Shown: positions 7,801 to 17,142, counted from the stretch's first letter. The stretch is 33,575 nucleotides of DNA from Neisseria sp. (GCF_030523955.1 NZ_JAUNHL010000031.1:1-33575); one strand, 5' to 3'. Notes: generated from the letters alone by a model not told the origin. Translations and numbers: made by a program.

Positions 7801-8725
7801 GCACCACGGTGGCATCGAAATCCAGATCGGCTTTCGGCGCACTGGCAATAAAAGCCTGTGGATTCAATCCATTGCCTTTGATGGCAACATGACCGATGAT
7901 TTTATCTAAGGTGTTGCCGAAGGGATGGATTTGGGTGTCTGCGGTCAGCTTGACGCCTTGCCCGGCCAGATTACTATTGAGCTGAATGTTCTGCAATTCG
8001 CCGGAGAGTTTGAAGGTACCGTCCACCGCAATATCGTTCAGTGCGCCGCTACCGGCGATATCACCGCCCAGTTTGAACGGTGCGGCGGTGTCCAAAGTCA
8101 GCAGGCCGCTGCTGTCGCTCCATGGGGTTTGGATGGAGCCGACACGGATACGGTGTTGCTTATGGTCGTAAACATAATTCAGACGGGCATGACGCAACAC
8201 TTCGCTTTTGGCTTTGCCGCTGGTGATGCGGCCGACCTCCAGCGAATCGAGCGCCACTTCCACTGGCAGGCTGACGCTTTGGGGCGCTTGGGACGGCGTG
8301 GTCTCTTTGGGCGGCGTGGGCTTGCTTTGAATATGGATGTCACCGGCGGCCAAGCGCCGAATATGCAGTTTTTTCTGCCACAATTCTTTCGGCTGCCAAG
8401 CGAGGGTGAGGCTGGAAATATCGATATCGCTGCCTTCGGTTTCGATGCGCCACTCATCGCCGTTGAAGCCGTCTATCAGCGTGCCGCTCAACGTTTTCGA
8501 GCTGATGTTCACGCCGAACCAGCCGGGCACTTGGTAAAGGCCGAAACGCAAGCCGGATTCTGTACTAACCATCCAGGCAATCAAACCGGCGAGCATCAGA
8601 ATGGCGAAAACAAACAGCAATAAAATGGCACGCAACCATTTGCGGCCGCGTTTCTTGGGCGCGCCCGGCGGCGTACCGGCAGGCAGTCCGGTATCAGTAG
8701 CGAGGGTGGATGTGCTGGCCGTCAT
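4856..8725 (-). CDS. tamB: Translocation and assembly module inner membrane protein TamB
   Basis: A 1289-residue AsmA-like protein. The N-terminal signal anchor (about residues 25-53, following KKRGRKWLR) holds it in the inner membrane. The long periplasmic part is made of repeating beta strands that form the lipid-conducting groove of bridge-like transporters. The C-terminal DUF490 domain ends IIRFD. TamB works with TamA in outer membrane homeostasis: anterograde phospholipid transport and assembly of some outer membrane proteins. I chose the start at 8725 because ATG overlaps the tamA stop as TAATG. An upstream in-frame ATG at 8755 lies inside tamA. Length is typical. No cysteine or catalytic residues are expected. 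Confidence 0.93.
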   Translation of the reverse strand: MTASTSTLATDTGLPAGTPPGAPKKRGRKWLRAILLLFVFAILMLAGLIAWMVSTESGLRFGLYQVPGWFGVNISSKTLSGTLIDGFNGDEWRIETEGSDIDISSLTLAWQPKELWQKKLHIRRLAAGDIHIQSKPTPPKETTPSQAPQSVSLPVEVALDSLEVGRITSGKAKSEVLRHARLNYVYDHKQHRIRVGSIQTPWSDSSGLLTLDTAAPFKLGGDIAGSGALNDIAVDGTFKLSGELQNIQLNSNLAGQGVKLTADTQIHPFGNTLDKIIGHVAIKGNGLNPQAFIASAPKADLDFDATVVPAATSGLSLEGSIDLANHQAAAADQGGIPVRSLLADFTVDENGVLKILEADAALLKKGRISFSGSTDTAKQTLNLDTESHDIVLGDVLAQEYPDALNGKIQLRGSYSDPQALWNFTFGKTVSNGEVLLSTDTASGQQTVNLKRAQILPENGGETQAAGTLELFKDQALNLNLTSKNFNPAKIHSSMPEGSVNGDIKLTGALGKQLFNGKMQFGQSTLSGVSLRGNADIEYDKDHLSRAITDIALGSNIIKTSGSFGKQGDRLNLNINAPDIARFGFGMSGLLVAQGTLAGSVKQLEANLNGRAERLNISKALQINHLTFNLQGSPDLSKPLNLQAEGRQIIIPGQETPTRIDAVNLAVNGTGRRQSIRGSGSMAFDGKPYRFNLAADGGLNERNQWQGTVSAFDISGAFNLHLQNSLNLEAGAERVSLSAARWAAMGGSLNLERFVWDKKQGITTKGRADNLHMTELHNFYKPAVEHNMVLAGDWDIAYTQNMSGYLNVQRQSGDIILDYRKQALGLSALSLQTRFQNGRIDNQIKGTTRYGNIDGNVVISQNFGNAITQAPVNGRIRLNAPDLEAFKNLMPIGQILKGRLIGDAVISGRLGDPQLNGTLTGDNLYYRNHAQGVILDNGVLRSRLQGRRWIIDNLTFHRGGSATLTGDIGLVGTSPDVNVSAVFNKYQMLDKPNRRLTLSGNARMLYTDATGITLTGTLKADEGRFGFQDSSMPTLSDDVVVIGEEQKEKTAATPISLNLALDLNDNFRFSGEGLDVLLGGTLNITAQPGRDVQGVGTVRVVKGKYKAYGQDLNIDKGTISFVGPLDDPNLNIRATRNLSPVGAGVEVLGSLNNPRVSLVADEAMSEKDKLSWLILNRASSGNDSDEAALATAASAWLAGKVNDRIGLVDNFGLTSQRTRNAQTGELNPAEQVLTFGKQLTSELYLGYEYGINSADQSVKLVYQLTRSIQAIGRVGSQSWGGEMKYIIRFD

Positions 8726-10578
8726 TAGAACTGAGTCCCTAAGCTGATGTGCCAACGTATTTTTTTATCGTTATGGCCGTAGGCAATGTCGAATGAAAAC
8801 GGTGCAACCGGGCTGAACCAGCGTACGCCGACGCCGGTACCGTGTTTGAGGCCCATGTTTTTGAAGTTGCGCGAAACGTCGCCCATATCATGAAAGATGG
8901 CGGCGGAAAAATCTTTATTAATCGGATACTGGTATTCCAGGCTGGCGACGGCCAGTGCGCGGTCGGGCAATACGGAATCGTCGGGGCCGGCGATGCCGAT
9001 GCTGTCGAGCTCGTAACCGCGCACCGACGTGGCGCCACCGGTACGGAACAGCAAGCTGGCCGGTACTTCGTTGTTTTCTTTGGCATACACGTAACCCAGT
9101 TGGCCGCGCACGATGAAGGTACCGTATTCTGTTTTCTCAGGCGTAAAGTAATAGGCAGCACGGGCGTATGCACGTTGAACCGAAGTAGTGGACATCAACG
9201 AGCCCAACGTAGTGCCGACTTTTGCATCCAGATAATAACCGTTGGCCGGATGCAGTGTGGTTTCGATGTCTTGATGGCGCCACGATGCGGTCAACATGGT
9301 TACGGCGCTGTGACCCAGATCAGTATTGCTTGACGGAATACGGCGGCTGCCGGAAATATATTCCACACCGAGGCGCGATTCGATGTTGTTACGGTCACGT
9401 ACAAACCAAACCCCGCTGGTGAGATCTTTGGTTTCGAGGTTTTGGGTGGTGGAGCGGGTATAGGCAACGTTGCTGGTCCAATAATGGCCATCGTTATTGC
9501 GCGGCTGGCTGATACCGGCGGAAAGCGTGGTCTGGTAGCGGTCGCCATCCATCACCACCGAACCGACATAGCCTTTGTTAAACAGGTTGTAATAGTCGTA
9601 GCCGATTTTGCCGCCCGGGCCGTATTCGGAATCCCAGCGCAAGCCAAGTTCGAGCTTGTGTTTCTTAACTTCGCTGACGTTAACTTTCACCGGCACGCGG
9701 TCGCCCTGCAAATTGGCGAAATCGGCTTGAACCGAAGCGCCGGAAAAGTGGCTGTTTTGCTCCAACGCCTGCTGGTAATCGAGCAATTGGTCCAAATCGT
9801 AAGGCGAGCCGGTTTTAAAAGGCGCCAAGCCGCTGACCACGCTTTCTGGATAGCGTTGGGTGCCGCTGATTTGGATATCGCCGAAATAAATCGGCTGTTG
9901 GCTGTCGACCACCACACTCAGATCGGCGGTATTTTTATTGGGATCGATATTGGCTTGGGTTTGGGTAAAGCGCGCCAGCGGGTATTTTTTGCGGGCCACT
10001 GCCGCCAGCACCGATGTTTTGCTCTGCGACCAATTGTCCTGCTGGAAAGGTGCGCCCACCGGCAGCGCCCAGTTGGCCATGGCGTTTTTATAGTAGCTGC
10101 CCAATTCTGCATCTTGCAGCACGTCGCCGATAATCGCCACGCTGACGTTGTCGATATGGGTGCGCTTACCTTGGGCAACATTGACAACATAGCCCTTACC
10201 GCTGCTTTGCACTTGGGTTTGGCTGTTGAAATAACCTTGGGTGCGCATCATGTTTTGCACGTCGGAGGGTGTGTCCTCCAACAAAAAACCGATTTGTTCG
10301 ATATCCAAATCTTCTTGCTGCTGCTCGGTAATCAGCGGCAGATGCTCTTCCAGCATGGTTTTGACTTCTTCATCGCCAACGTTGACGGTTACCGGATATT
10401 TTGGCGTAAGCTTTTTGCCCTCCGCCGCTTCCGTTTGCTTGGGCTGCTCCACCCGAACATAATCCGACGGTTTGGGGTCGCCGGTGGCAGCGGCTGCAAC
10501 AGCGGTATCCGCCCAAGCCTGTTGGCAGGCAAAAGCGAGTGTAGTCAACAAGAAGGCGGTAGAAGGAAATCTTTTCAT
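8725..10578 (-). CDS. tamA: Outer membrane Omp85-family protein TamA
   Basis: A 617-residue BamA-like protein. It has a cleavable signal peptide (residues 1-23, ending QQAWA), then POTRA domains in the first half and a 16-strand beta barrel ending in the Phe-terminal strand HISLGTQF. The RGYELDSIG stretch near residue 515 is the conserved VRGY/F barrel motif of Omp85 proteins. It is the outer membrane partner of TamB, encoded immediately downstream with a one-base overlap, so the two are made from one message. The start at 10578 gives a normal signal peptide. Its upstream gap is shared with the divergent sstT. Confidence 0.93.
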   Translation of the reverse strand: MKRFPSTAFLLTTLAFACQQAWADTAVAAAATGDPKPSDYVRVEQPKQTEAAEGKKLTPKYPVTVNVGDEEVKTMLEEHLPLITEQQQEDLDIEQIGFLLEDTPSDVQNMMRTQGYFNSQTQVQSSGKGYVVNVAQGKRTHIDNVSVAIIGDVLQDAELGSYYKNAMANWALPVGAPFQQDNWSQSKTSVLAAVARKKYPLARFTQTQANIDPNKNTADLSVVVDSQQPIYFGDIQISGTQRYPESVVSGLAPFKTGSPYDLDQLLDYQQALEQNSHFSGASVQADFANLQGDRVPVKVNVSEVKKHKLELGLRWDSEYGPGGKIGYDYYNLFNKGYVGSVVMDGDRYQTTLSAGISQPRNNDGHYWTSNVAYTRSTTQNLETKDLTSGVWFVRDRNNIESRLGVEYISGSRRIPSSNTDLGHSAVTMLTASWRHQDIETTLHPANGYYLDAKVGTTLGSLMSTTSVQRAYARAAYYFTPEKTEYGTFIVRGQLGYVYAKENNEVPASLLFRTGGATSVRGYELDSIGIAGPDDSVLPDRALAVASLEYQYPINKDFSAAIFHDMGDVSRNFKNMGLKHGTGVGVRWFSPVAPFSFDIAYGHNDKKIRWHISLGTQF

Positions 10579-10664
10579 AAACGGTTCATTCTGCGCAAAA
10601 ACGGCGGACAGCCGGGCGCGGATGATTTTAACATCGTTTCTCAGGCGTGTAATCCCACAGTAGG

Positions 10665-10679
10665 TTTTCAGACAGGCAT
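10665..10679 (-). other. Single TG-wadDUS upstream of tamA
   Basis: One inverted copy (TTTTCAGACAGGCA). The tamA-sstT gap (390 bases) also holds the pair at 10787-10826. Apart from these and an A/T-rich leader before sstT I see no further feature in it. Confidence 0.7.
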
Positions 10680-10786
10680 ATCCGGCCTTGGACAGCCTTT
10701 GCGATGATTTGTTCTGGCCGCATCTTAATATAGAGAAGCCCCTATCCGTTTCGCTTTCCGGCTACCGATTATCCGACAGCAAAAAG

Positions 10787-10826
10787 ATGCCTGTCTGAAA
10801 ACCTGCCGCCTGTTTTCAGACAGGCA
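10787..10826. repeat. Inverted TG-wadDUS pair between divergent genes
   Basis: Perfect inverted copies with 15-base arms separated by about ten bases. Lying between divergent genes, it is not a terminator for either and may instead insulate the two promoters or serve uptake only. Confidence 0.75.
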
Positions 10827-10927
10827 TATCGTTATATCTTTAGATGGTGTTGATAATGACATCTTTTCTAATTTTATTTCATACCGCCGTTATTCTTTTG
10901 ACCTTAGCTGCTTTTTTATATCTTTAA

Positions 10928-10941
10928 TTGATGTAAAATTA
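10928..10941 (+). promoter_or_regulatory. Motif shared with the ldh upstream region (possible promoter element)
   Basis: TTGATGTAAAATTA, 28 bases before the sstT start codon. The same motif with one change (TTGATGTAGAATTA) is at 12458-12471 before ldh. TAAAAT/TAGAAT could be a -10 box; no good -35 is seen. TTGAT is also an FNR half-site, but the second half is not conserved. Confidence 0.3.
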
Positions 10942-10968
10942 CATTTTTTAAACTTCAAGGAAAGTGAC

Positions 10969-12213
10969 ATGTCAGCCGAAAACTCATTTTGGGCGATGTT
11001 CAACCGGGTCAGCTTGGTCAAACAGATTATCGTCGGGTTACTGTTGGGCACCTTGGCCGGTTATCTGGGCAGCGGCCCGAACCCTTTGCTCTCTGCGCAG
11101 GTTGTGGCCGGCATCGGGATTCTGGGGAATATGTTTATCGGTGCGTTAAAAGCGATTGCGCCGATTTTGGTATTCACCTTGGTTACCGCAGCGGTGGCGC
11201 AGCACCAAACCGGCAGCGAAGCTAAGGTAAAACCGATTATCGTGCTTTATTTAATCGGCACGTTTTCGGCTGCTGTCGTCGGCGTAGCGGCAAGCTTTCT
11301 GTTTCCGACCAGTATCGCTCTGGCCGATGCCGCCTCGGGCGACAACACGCCTCCCTCCGGCATAGCCGAAGTTTTGCAAACGCTGCTGATGAACTTGGTT
11401 GCCAATCCGATAAGCGCTCTTGCCGGCGCCAATTACATCGGTATCCTGTTTTGGGCGCTGCTGCTGGGTTTCGCTTTGCGTCATGCCGCAGAATCCACCC
11501 GCCTGACGATATTGGATATCGCCGATGCCGTATCGAAAATCGTCGGCTGGGTAATCCGTTTCGCACCTTTGGGCATTTTCGGCATCGTTACCACCACGGT
11601 GGCAGCCACCGGCTTGGAAGGATTGGCCAGCTACGGCAAATTACTGCTGGTGCTGGTGGGCAGCATGCTCTTGATTGCCTTGGTAGTGAATCCCTTGATT
11701 GTATGGTGGAAAATCCGCCGCAACCCTTACCCTTTGGTATTCACCTGCCTGCGCGAGAGCGGTGTTACGGCATTCTTTACCCGATCTTCCGCCGCCAATA
11801 TTCCGGTTAACATGATGTTGTGTAAGAAACTGGGCTTGAACGAAGACACTTATTCGATTTCGATTCCGCTGGGCGCTACCGTTAACATGGCCGGTGCGGC
11901 GATTACCATCAGCGTGCTGTCGCTGGCGGCGGCACACACCCAAAATATTACCGTCGACTTTACTACCGCTTTACTGTTAAGCCTGTTGTCCACCATAAGC
12001 GCCTGCGGTGCCTCCGGCGTGGCCGGCGGCTCGCTGTTGCTGATCCCATTGGCTTGCAGCCTGTTGGGTATCGACAATGATGTGGCGATGCAGGTCGTGG
12101 CGGTGGGCTTTACCATCGGCGTGGTGCAAGATTCCTGCGAAACTGCACTCAATTCGTCTACCGACGTCCTGTTTACCGCTGCGGCGGAATTGGGCGACCG
12201 CCGTCAGGGCTAA
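10969..12213 (+). CDS. sstT: Serine/threonine:sodium symporter SstT
   Basis: A 414-residue member of the dicarboxylate/amino acid:cation symporter (DAACS) family, best matching SstT, which imports L-serine and L-threonine with sodium. About eight membrane helices and two re-entrant loops are expected. [14 protein letters not shown] near residue 265 is the serine-rich re-entrant loop, and [14 protein letters not shown] near residue 300 is the conserved NMxG sodium-site region. [20 protein letters not shown] near the C terminus also fits SstT. ATG at 10969 follows CAAGGAAAG at good spacing. A strong hairpin terminator follows the stop, so it is a single-gene unit. Confidence 0.92.
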   Translation: MSAENSFWAMFNRVSLVKQIIVGLLLGTLAGYLGSGPNPLLSAQVVAGIGILGNMFIGALKAIAPILVFTLVTAAVAQHQTGSEAKVKPIIVLYLIGTFSAAVVGVAASFLFPTSIALADAASGDNTPPSGIAEVLQTLLMNLVANPISALAGANYIGILFWALLLGFALRHAAESTRLTILDIADAVSKIVGWVIRFAPLGIFGIVTTTVAATGLEGLASYGKLLLVLVGSMLLIALVVNPLIVWWKIRRNPYPLVFTCLRESGVTAFFTRSSAANIPVNMMLCKKLGLNEDTYSISIPLGATVNMAGAAITISVLSLAAAHTQNITVDFTTALLLSLLSTISACGASGVAGGSLLLIPLACSLLGIDNDVAMQVVAVGFTIGVVQDSCETALNSSTDVLFTAAAELGDRRQG

Positions 12214-12234
12214 GCTTTTTTCCTAACGCTTTTT

Positions 12235-12270
12235 AAAAAGCCTGTACCGTTTTGCCGGTACGGGCTTTTT
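12235..12270. terminator. Rho-independent terminator of sstT
   Basis: AAAAAGCCTGTACCG and CGGTACGGGCTTTTT form a 15-bp stem with one G-T pair and a 6-base loop, ending in a T run. The leading A run makes it potentially bidirectional. Confidence 0.88.
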
Positions 12271-12310
12271 CAATGCGCACACGTAAACTCTTGCCAGCCC
12301 GGTATCCGGA

Positions 12311-12343
12311 ATGCCTGTCTGAAAGCCGTTTCAGACAGGCATT
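12311..12343. repeat. Inverted TG-wadDUS pair
   Basis: ATGCCTGTCTGAAA and its inverted copy around a 4-base centre, behind the sstT terminator. Confidence 0.75.
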
Positions 12344-12457
12344 TGTAACTTTACAACCAATAAATTAAACTGCTGTTTGAGTTAGCTTATCGCTATCTAG
12401 TTTTATTTCAAAATACTCTGCTAATTTTGATTTAAAACAGGTTTTCCACCCCCCGTC

Positions 12458-12471
12458 TTGATGTAGAATTA
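12458..12471 (+). promoter_or_regulatory. Possible ldh promoter element
   Basis: TTGATGTAGAATTA, 52 bases before the ldh start, matching the element before sstT. TAGAAT at 12464-12469 would be the -10. A C6 run lies just upstream at 12449-12454. Confidence 0.3.
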
Positions 12472-12480
12472 TTTCATTAA

Positions 12481-13476
<996 letters not shown>

Positions 13477-13505
13477 CACCCGGATGATACGAAGGTATCC
13501 TTTGT

Positions 13506-13541
13506 AAAACGGGCAGCCCGGTATTCACGGCTGCCCGTTTT
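13506..13541. terminator. Rho-independent terminator of ldh
   Basis: AAAACGGGCAGC and GCTGCCCGTTTT form a perfect 12-bp stem with a 12-base loop, ending in T residues. It separates ldh from lctP. Confidence 0.88.
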
Positions 13542-13609
13542 GTCTTCAAACCCTACTCCGCCCCGCTTCACGAGAGCTTACGCGGAGCCGTACAGCGAGT
13601 ATTGATAAA

Positions 13610-15196
13610 ATGTTTTCCGCTACTTTCGACCCCCTAGGCAACATCCGGCTATCCGCCGCCGTTGCCGCCGTTCCGATTATTCTGTTTCTGCTCAGCCTGA
13701 CCGTGCTGAAAATGAAAGGCATCCACGCCGCCTTGCTGACGCTGGTAGTAACACTCGTTCTTTCCTTCTTCCCCTTCGCCCTGCCCGCCAATGTGGCGCT
13801 GGCCGCCGTGGTACAAGGCATCGTACAAGGCATGTGGCCGATCGGCTATATCATCATCATGGCGGTATGGCTGTATAAACTGACTGTCGATTCCGGCAAA
13901 TTCGAAGTTATTAAAGGCAGCCTCGCCATGGTTTCGCCCGACCAACGCATCCAACTCTTGCTGATCGCCTTCTGTTTCGGCGCATTTTTGGAAGGTGCTG
14001 CCGGTTTCGGCGTACCGATTGCCATCTGCGGCGTAATGTTGGCCGCGCTGGGCTTCAACCCCTTGCAAGCTGCCATGTTGTGTTTGATTGCCAACGCCGC
14101 CTCCGGCGCATTCGGTGCCATCGGCATTCCGGTCGCCATTATCGATACCTTCCATTTGGAAGGCGTCACCGCGATGGACGTATCCAAAGCCACCAACACC
14201 ACCCTGCCGTTCATTGCCGCCAGTACCCCCTTCCTACTGGTCTGGATACTCGACGGCTTCAAAGGCATTAAAGAAACCCTGCCCGCACTCGTGGTTACCT
14301 CCGGCGTTTTCACCGTTTGCCAAATGGCCGTTACCTATTTCATCGGCCCCGAGTTGGCCGACATCCTGCCGCCGCTGCTCTCGCTGATCGCACTGGCCGC
14401 ACTGTCTACCCAATGGCAGCCGAAAACCGTATTCCGCATCAATGCGCAAGACCAAGATGAAACCACCCGCCACAGCTTCGGCGATATTCTATCCGCTTGG
14501 GCGCCGTTCTACATCCTCAGCGCCTTCGTAATCGTATGGAGCCTGCCCGCATTCAAAGCCCTGTTCAAACCCGACGCCATCTTCTCGTTCACCAATCTGA
14601 GCTGGGTACTGGCCACGCAAGGCGATAAAAAAATCGGCATCGACATCGGCCTAATCAACACCACCGGCACCGCCATCCTGATGGCCGTGATTGCCACCAT
14701 CCTCATTTCCGGCCAATCACTGGGCGTTGCACAAGCACTGGCCGACTTGAAGAAAACCGCCAAAGAATTGTGGTTGTCGATTGCCACCATCTCCTTCATC
14801 CTCGCCATCGCCAAACTGACCACTTATACCGGGATGACCCAAGCACTGGGCGAAGCCGTTTCTGTAACCGGCGGCGTCTTCCCGCTGCTCTCGCCGGTAT
14901 TGGGCTGGATCGGCGTATTCATGACCGGCTCGGTAGTGAACAACAACACCCTGTTTGCCCCGGTACAATCCATCGTCGCCCACCACCTCCACATCGACCC
15001 CGCCCTGCTGGTGCAAGCCAATACCGCCGGCGGCACCATGGCCAAACTCGTTTCGCCGCAATCCATCGCGATTGCCACCGCCGCCGTCGGCAAGTCGGGC
15101 CAGGAATCCACCCTGCTGAAAATGACGCTCAAATACAGCGTAGGCTTGTTACTGTTTGTCTGCATCTGGACCTTCATCCTCACGCTGATACTTTAA
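13610..15196 (+). CDS. lctP: L-lactate permease (LctP/LldP family)
   Basis: A 528-residue inner membrane transporter of the LctP family, importing L-lactate (and glycolate in E. coli) with protons. About 12-14 hydrophobic segments are visible. Conserved stretches are GAFLEGAAGFGVPIAICGVM (about residues 123-142), NAASGAFGAIGIPVA (about 161-175), and GSVVNNNTLFAPVQ followed by ANTAGGTMAKLVSPQSIAIA near 470-490. The start at 13610 has only a weak ribosome binding site; no better in-frame start is apparent. Lactate is a major carbon source for Neisseria on mucosa. With ldh upstream it may supply or export the same substrate, though the terminator between them argues for separate promoters. Confidence 0.92.
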   Translation: MFSATFDPLGNIRLSAAVAAVPIILFLLSLTVLKMKGIHAALLTLVVTLVLSFFPFALPANVALAAVVQGIVQGMWPIGYIIIMAVWLYKLTVDSGKFEVIKGSLAMVSPDQRIQLLLIAFCFGAFLEGAAGFGVPIAICGVMLAALGFNPLQAAMLCLIANAASGAFGAIGIPVAIIDTFHLEGVTAMDVSKATNTTLPFIAASTPFLLVWILDGFKGIKETLPALVVTSGVFTVCQMAVTYFIGPELADILPPLLSLIALAALSTQWQPKTVFRINAQDQDETTRHSFGDILSAWAPFYILSAFVIVWSLPAFKALFKPDAIFSFTNLSWVLATQGDKKIGIDIGLINTTGTAILMAVIATILISGQSLGVAQALADLKKTAKELWLSIATISFILAIAKLTTYTGMTQALGEAVSVTGGVFPLLSPVLGWIGVFMTGSVVNNNTLFAPVQSIVAHHLHIDPALLVQANTAGGTMAKLVSPQSIAIATAAVGKSGQESTLLKMTLKYSVGLLLFVCIWTFILTLIL

Positions 15197-15209
15197 CACC
15201 GGCCGCACC

Positions 15210-15236
15210 AAGCCCTGCCCCAGCAGCAGGGCTTTT
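15210..15236 (+). terminator. Rho-independent terminator of lctP
   Basis: AAGCCCTGC and GCAGGGCTT form a 9-bp stem with a short loop, followed by TTT, 13 bases after the stop. Confidence 0.8.
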
Positions 15237-15238
15237 CC

Positions 15239-15302
15239 ATGCCTGTCTGAAACCGCCTTTTGTAATCAAAAAACAGCACTTCATTTATTTTCAGACAGGC
15301 AT
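15239..15302. repeat. Inverted TG-wadDUS pair, wide spacing
   Basis: TGCCTGTCTGAAAC at the left end and TTTTCAGACAGGCA at the right, about 37 bases apart. The spacing is wider than in other pairs in the window. Confidence 0.7.
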
Positions 15303-15390
15303 AGCGGTTTACAAGATACAATCCGGCTTTCTCAACAGAAAACCCAAATTAACACAGCCCTTCGTTATAATCCCGCATATAAAAAACCTA

Positions 15391-16386
15391 ATGAATCAAC
15401 AACGAATGAATAAAATGCTCCCCAACATGCTGGCCGTTTTAATCGCCGGCAGCGCCCTCAGTGCCCACGCAGCCCCCACCTATATCTGCCAGATTAACGG
15501 CAAAGCCAGTTATTCCAGCGAAAAGATCAACTCCAGCTGCCGCCTTTCCGAAATGAACGGCATCAGCGAAGAGTTGGCCGACAGCCGACAATTATTAAAC
15601 AAACCGGCGGCCGAAAGCGGTAAGCAACCCACCACAGACACAGCAGCGAAAGCAGCAGAAATAGCCAACGCAACCGCCGCTGCACCTTCTGCAACTGCCG
15701 CAAGTTCCACGATAACAGAGAGCCGCGAACCGGCCACCAATCCGCTACCGGCTCAAACAACAGAATCCCCCGCCGCAGAAGCCCCTGCCGAGCCCTCATG
15801 GCAATTATTCGGCAAATCCGACTATTTCGACGTTATCCCCGATCCGGCAGGAAAAACAAAAGTCGTACCCACTTTGGCCCAAACCTCCAACCCGCCACAA
15901 ACCACAGAAAACACAAACAACACAGCAGCGGCCAAACCAAGCGCACCCGCCGCAGCCGACACCCCAGCGGGCAAGTCGGATGACCAAAACGGCAGCGACA
16001 CCATCACCAAAATCTGGGAAAAAGACCAATTCGGCTCCTACGACGACATCAAAATCATGCCGCGCACCGAAGCTTCCGACAAACCCGCCTCGCTGGATGT
16101 CAAACTCCGCAACCAACCGCGCAAAACCACTACTGTCCGCACCCTCATCAATAACCGCCGCGCTCCGGTTATCACCCCGCCGCCCCAACCGGCCAAACCG
16201 CAGTTAAGCCGCAAACAAATATTGCAACGCGAAATAGCCAACGAACAAGCCGCCTTGATACGCGCACAGGCCCAATTAGCCAAAGCAAAAAAAGCCGGCG
16301 GCAACACCCGCGCACTGGAACAAACCGTGCGCGACCGCCAGGCTAACGTCCGCGCCATTCAAGGCGAATTAAGCCGCTCACGCTAG
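15391..16386 (+). CDS. Secreted protein with DUF4124-like N terminus and C-terminal coiled coil
   Basis: A 331-residue exported protein of unknown function. The start MNQQRMNKMLPNMLAVLIAG ends in ALSAHA, a signal peptidase I site; ATG at 15406 would also give a signal peptide. The mature N terminus YICQINGKASYSSEKINSSC resembles DUF4124, a small envelope domain with two cysteines. Residues about 70-230 are low complexity, rich in Ala, Thr, Pro and Ser. Residues about 270-331 are a charged, Ala/Gln-rich helix likely to form a coiled coil. The frame stays open upstream into lctP (to 14770), but that part is shadow. TATAAT at 15366-15371 may be a -10 box. I infer an envelope-associated role only from the signal and layout. 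Confidence 0.7.
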   Translation: MNQQRMNKMLPNMLAVLIAGSALSAHAAPTYICQINGKASYSSEKINSSCRLSEMNGISEELADSRQLLNKPAAESGKQPTTDTAAKAAEIANATAAAPSATAASSTITESREPATNPLPAQTTESPAAEAPAEPSWQLFGKSDYFDVIPDPAGKTKVVPTLAQTSNPPQTTENTNNTAAAKPSAPAAADTPAGKSDDQNGSDTITKIWEKDQFGSYDDIKIMPRTEASDKPASLDVKLRNQPRKTTTVRTLINNRRAPVITPPPQPAKPQLSRKQILQREIANEQAALIRAQAQLAKAKKAGGNTRALEQTVRDRQANVRAIQGELSRSR

Positions 16387-16436
16387 GTCGCGTCGTCAGA
16401 ATGCTTGTAAAGCGGTTTATTTAAGGAAAATCCGCA
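16386..16436. repeat. Left-end remnant of the 192-bp inverted-repeat element
   Basis: GTCAGAATGCTTGTAAAGCG through AAAATCCGCA matches the left part of the element at 21081-21272 (GTCAGAATGCTTGTGAAGCG ... AAAATCCGCA). The right end is missing. As with the full copy, it begins at the stop codon of the preceding gene. Confidence 0.6.
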
Positions 16437-16461
16437 ATAGTTATAGCGGCTTAAAAACAAA

Positions 16462-16495
16462 ATACCTGTCTGAAAAACTTTCAGACAGGCATTTT
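16462..16495. terminator. DUS pair between convergent genes
   Basis: One arm has a single change (TACCTGTCTGAAA); the other is exact. It lies between converging genes and probably terminates both. Confidence 0.65.
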
Positions 16496-16510
16496 ATCGA
16501 ACAGCCAAAA

Positions 16511-16879
16511 TTAGTTCGGCTTAGCTTCAGAAGCTGCTTTTTTTGCCGCATTGATCGCATCTTCAGCCGCATTTTTCGCATCAGCCGCCGCTTTTTCCGC
16601 ATCGGATTTCACATCCTGAGCCGCAGCCTTAGCATCGCTGGCCGCAGCTTTAGCCGCATCCTTCACTTCACCGGCTGATGCTTTTGCATCACTAGCAGCG
16701 GCACGAGCCGCTTGTTTAGCATCAGAAGCCGCGCTAACAGCCGCACTCTTCGCCTCACTGGCAGCATTCTTCACATCGGAAGCCGCGCTTTGCGCCGCAT
16801 CTTTCACTTCTTGTTTGGTTTCTTGCGAACAAGCCGCCAAAGCCAAAACCATCATACCGGCTGCTAACCATTTTTTCAT
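16511..16879 (-). CDS. Small alanine-rich repeat lipoprotein
   Basis: A 122-residue predicted lipoprotein. MKKWLAAGMMVLALAAC is a signal peptide with lipobox LAAC, so the cysteine at residue 17 would be acylated. The mature part is almost entirely Ala, Lys, Asp, Ser and Glu in a repeating pattern (AASDAK, AASDVK, AAADAK) of about 11 residues, as in apolipoprotein- or LEA-like amphipathic helices. A long surface or periplasmic rod-like helix is the simplest reading; function unknown. The start at 16879 is preceded by AAGGA eight bases away; a longer start at 16903 has no ribosome binding site. Repetition at DNA level invites length variation by recombination. Confidence 0.78.
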   Translation of the reverse strand: MKKWLAAGMMVLALAACSQETKQEVKDAAQSAASDVKNAASEAKSAAVSAASDAKQAARAAASDAKASAGEVKDAAKAAASDAKAAAQDVKSDAEKAAADAKNAAEDAINAAKKAASEAKPN

Positions 16880-17098
16880 TGCGTGTATCCTTGTGTTTGT
16901 CATAAAAAATTATGGTTTTAGACATACCGCCCGCCAAAGCAATCTAATCGGCAAGAGATATAGAATCGTTTAAAACGCCGCATTCTAACATAGAATAATC
17001 CGAGGGATAAGATATTTAAAACATCGTACCAAGAAATAAAATATGCCATTTACCCAAAATCTTACCCTTGCCCACCCTTCAACGAAACCGAATTTTTC

Positions 17099-17127
17099 TT
17101 GACACCACCCTGTTACGCAATTAGAAT
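17099..17127 (+). promoter_or_regulatory. Sigma-70 promoter of tRNA-Lys
   Basis: TTGACA (17099-17104), a 17-base spacer, then TAGAAT (17122-17127). The predicted transcript start lies about 8 bases before the mature tRNA. This is the clearest promoter in the window. Confidence 0.85.
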
Positions 17128-17142
17128 CCCCAGCTCTGTAAC

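Noticed and set aside
8726..8755. Longer TamB start at 8755
   Set aside because: It would lie inside tamA. The ATG in TAATG at 8725 gives the usual stop-start coupling and a normal N terminus.
9442..10707. Open frame of 421 codons on the plus strand opposite tamA, and similar long frames opposite tamB
   Set aside because: These are antisense shadows of GC-rich beta-strand repeat genes. They lack ribosome binding sites and have no recognisable motifs, while the minus-strand genes have full family signatures.
10928..10941. FNR box before sstT
   Set aside because: Only the TTGAT half-site is present; the expected second half ATCAA is missing both here and before ldh.
14770..15390. Upstream extension of the secreted protein frame into lctP
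   Set aside because: That part overlaps lctP in another frame and would bury the clear signal peptide at 15391.
16880..16903. Start at 16903 for the lipoprotein
   Set aside because: It has no ribosome binding site and puts eight extra polar residues before the signal peptide. AAGGA supports 16879.
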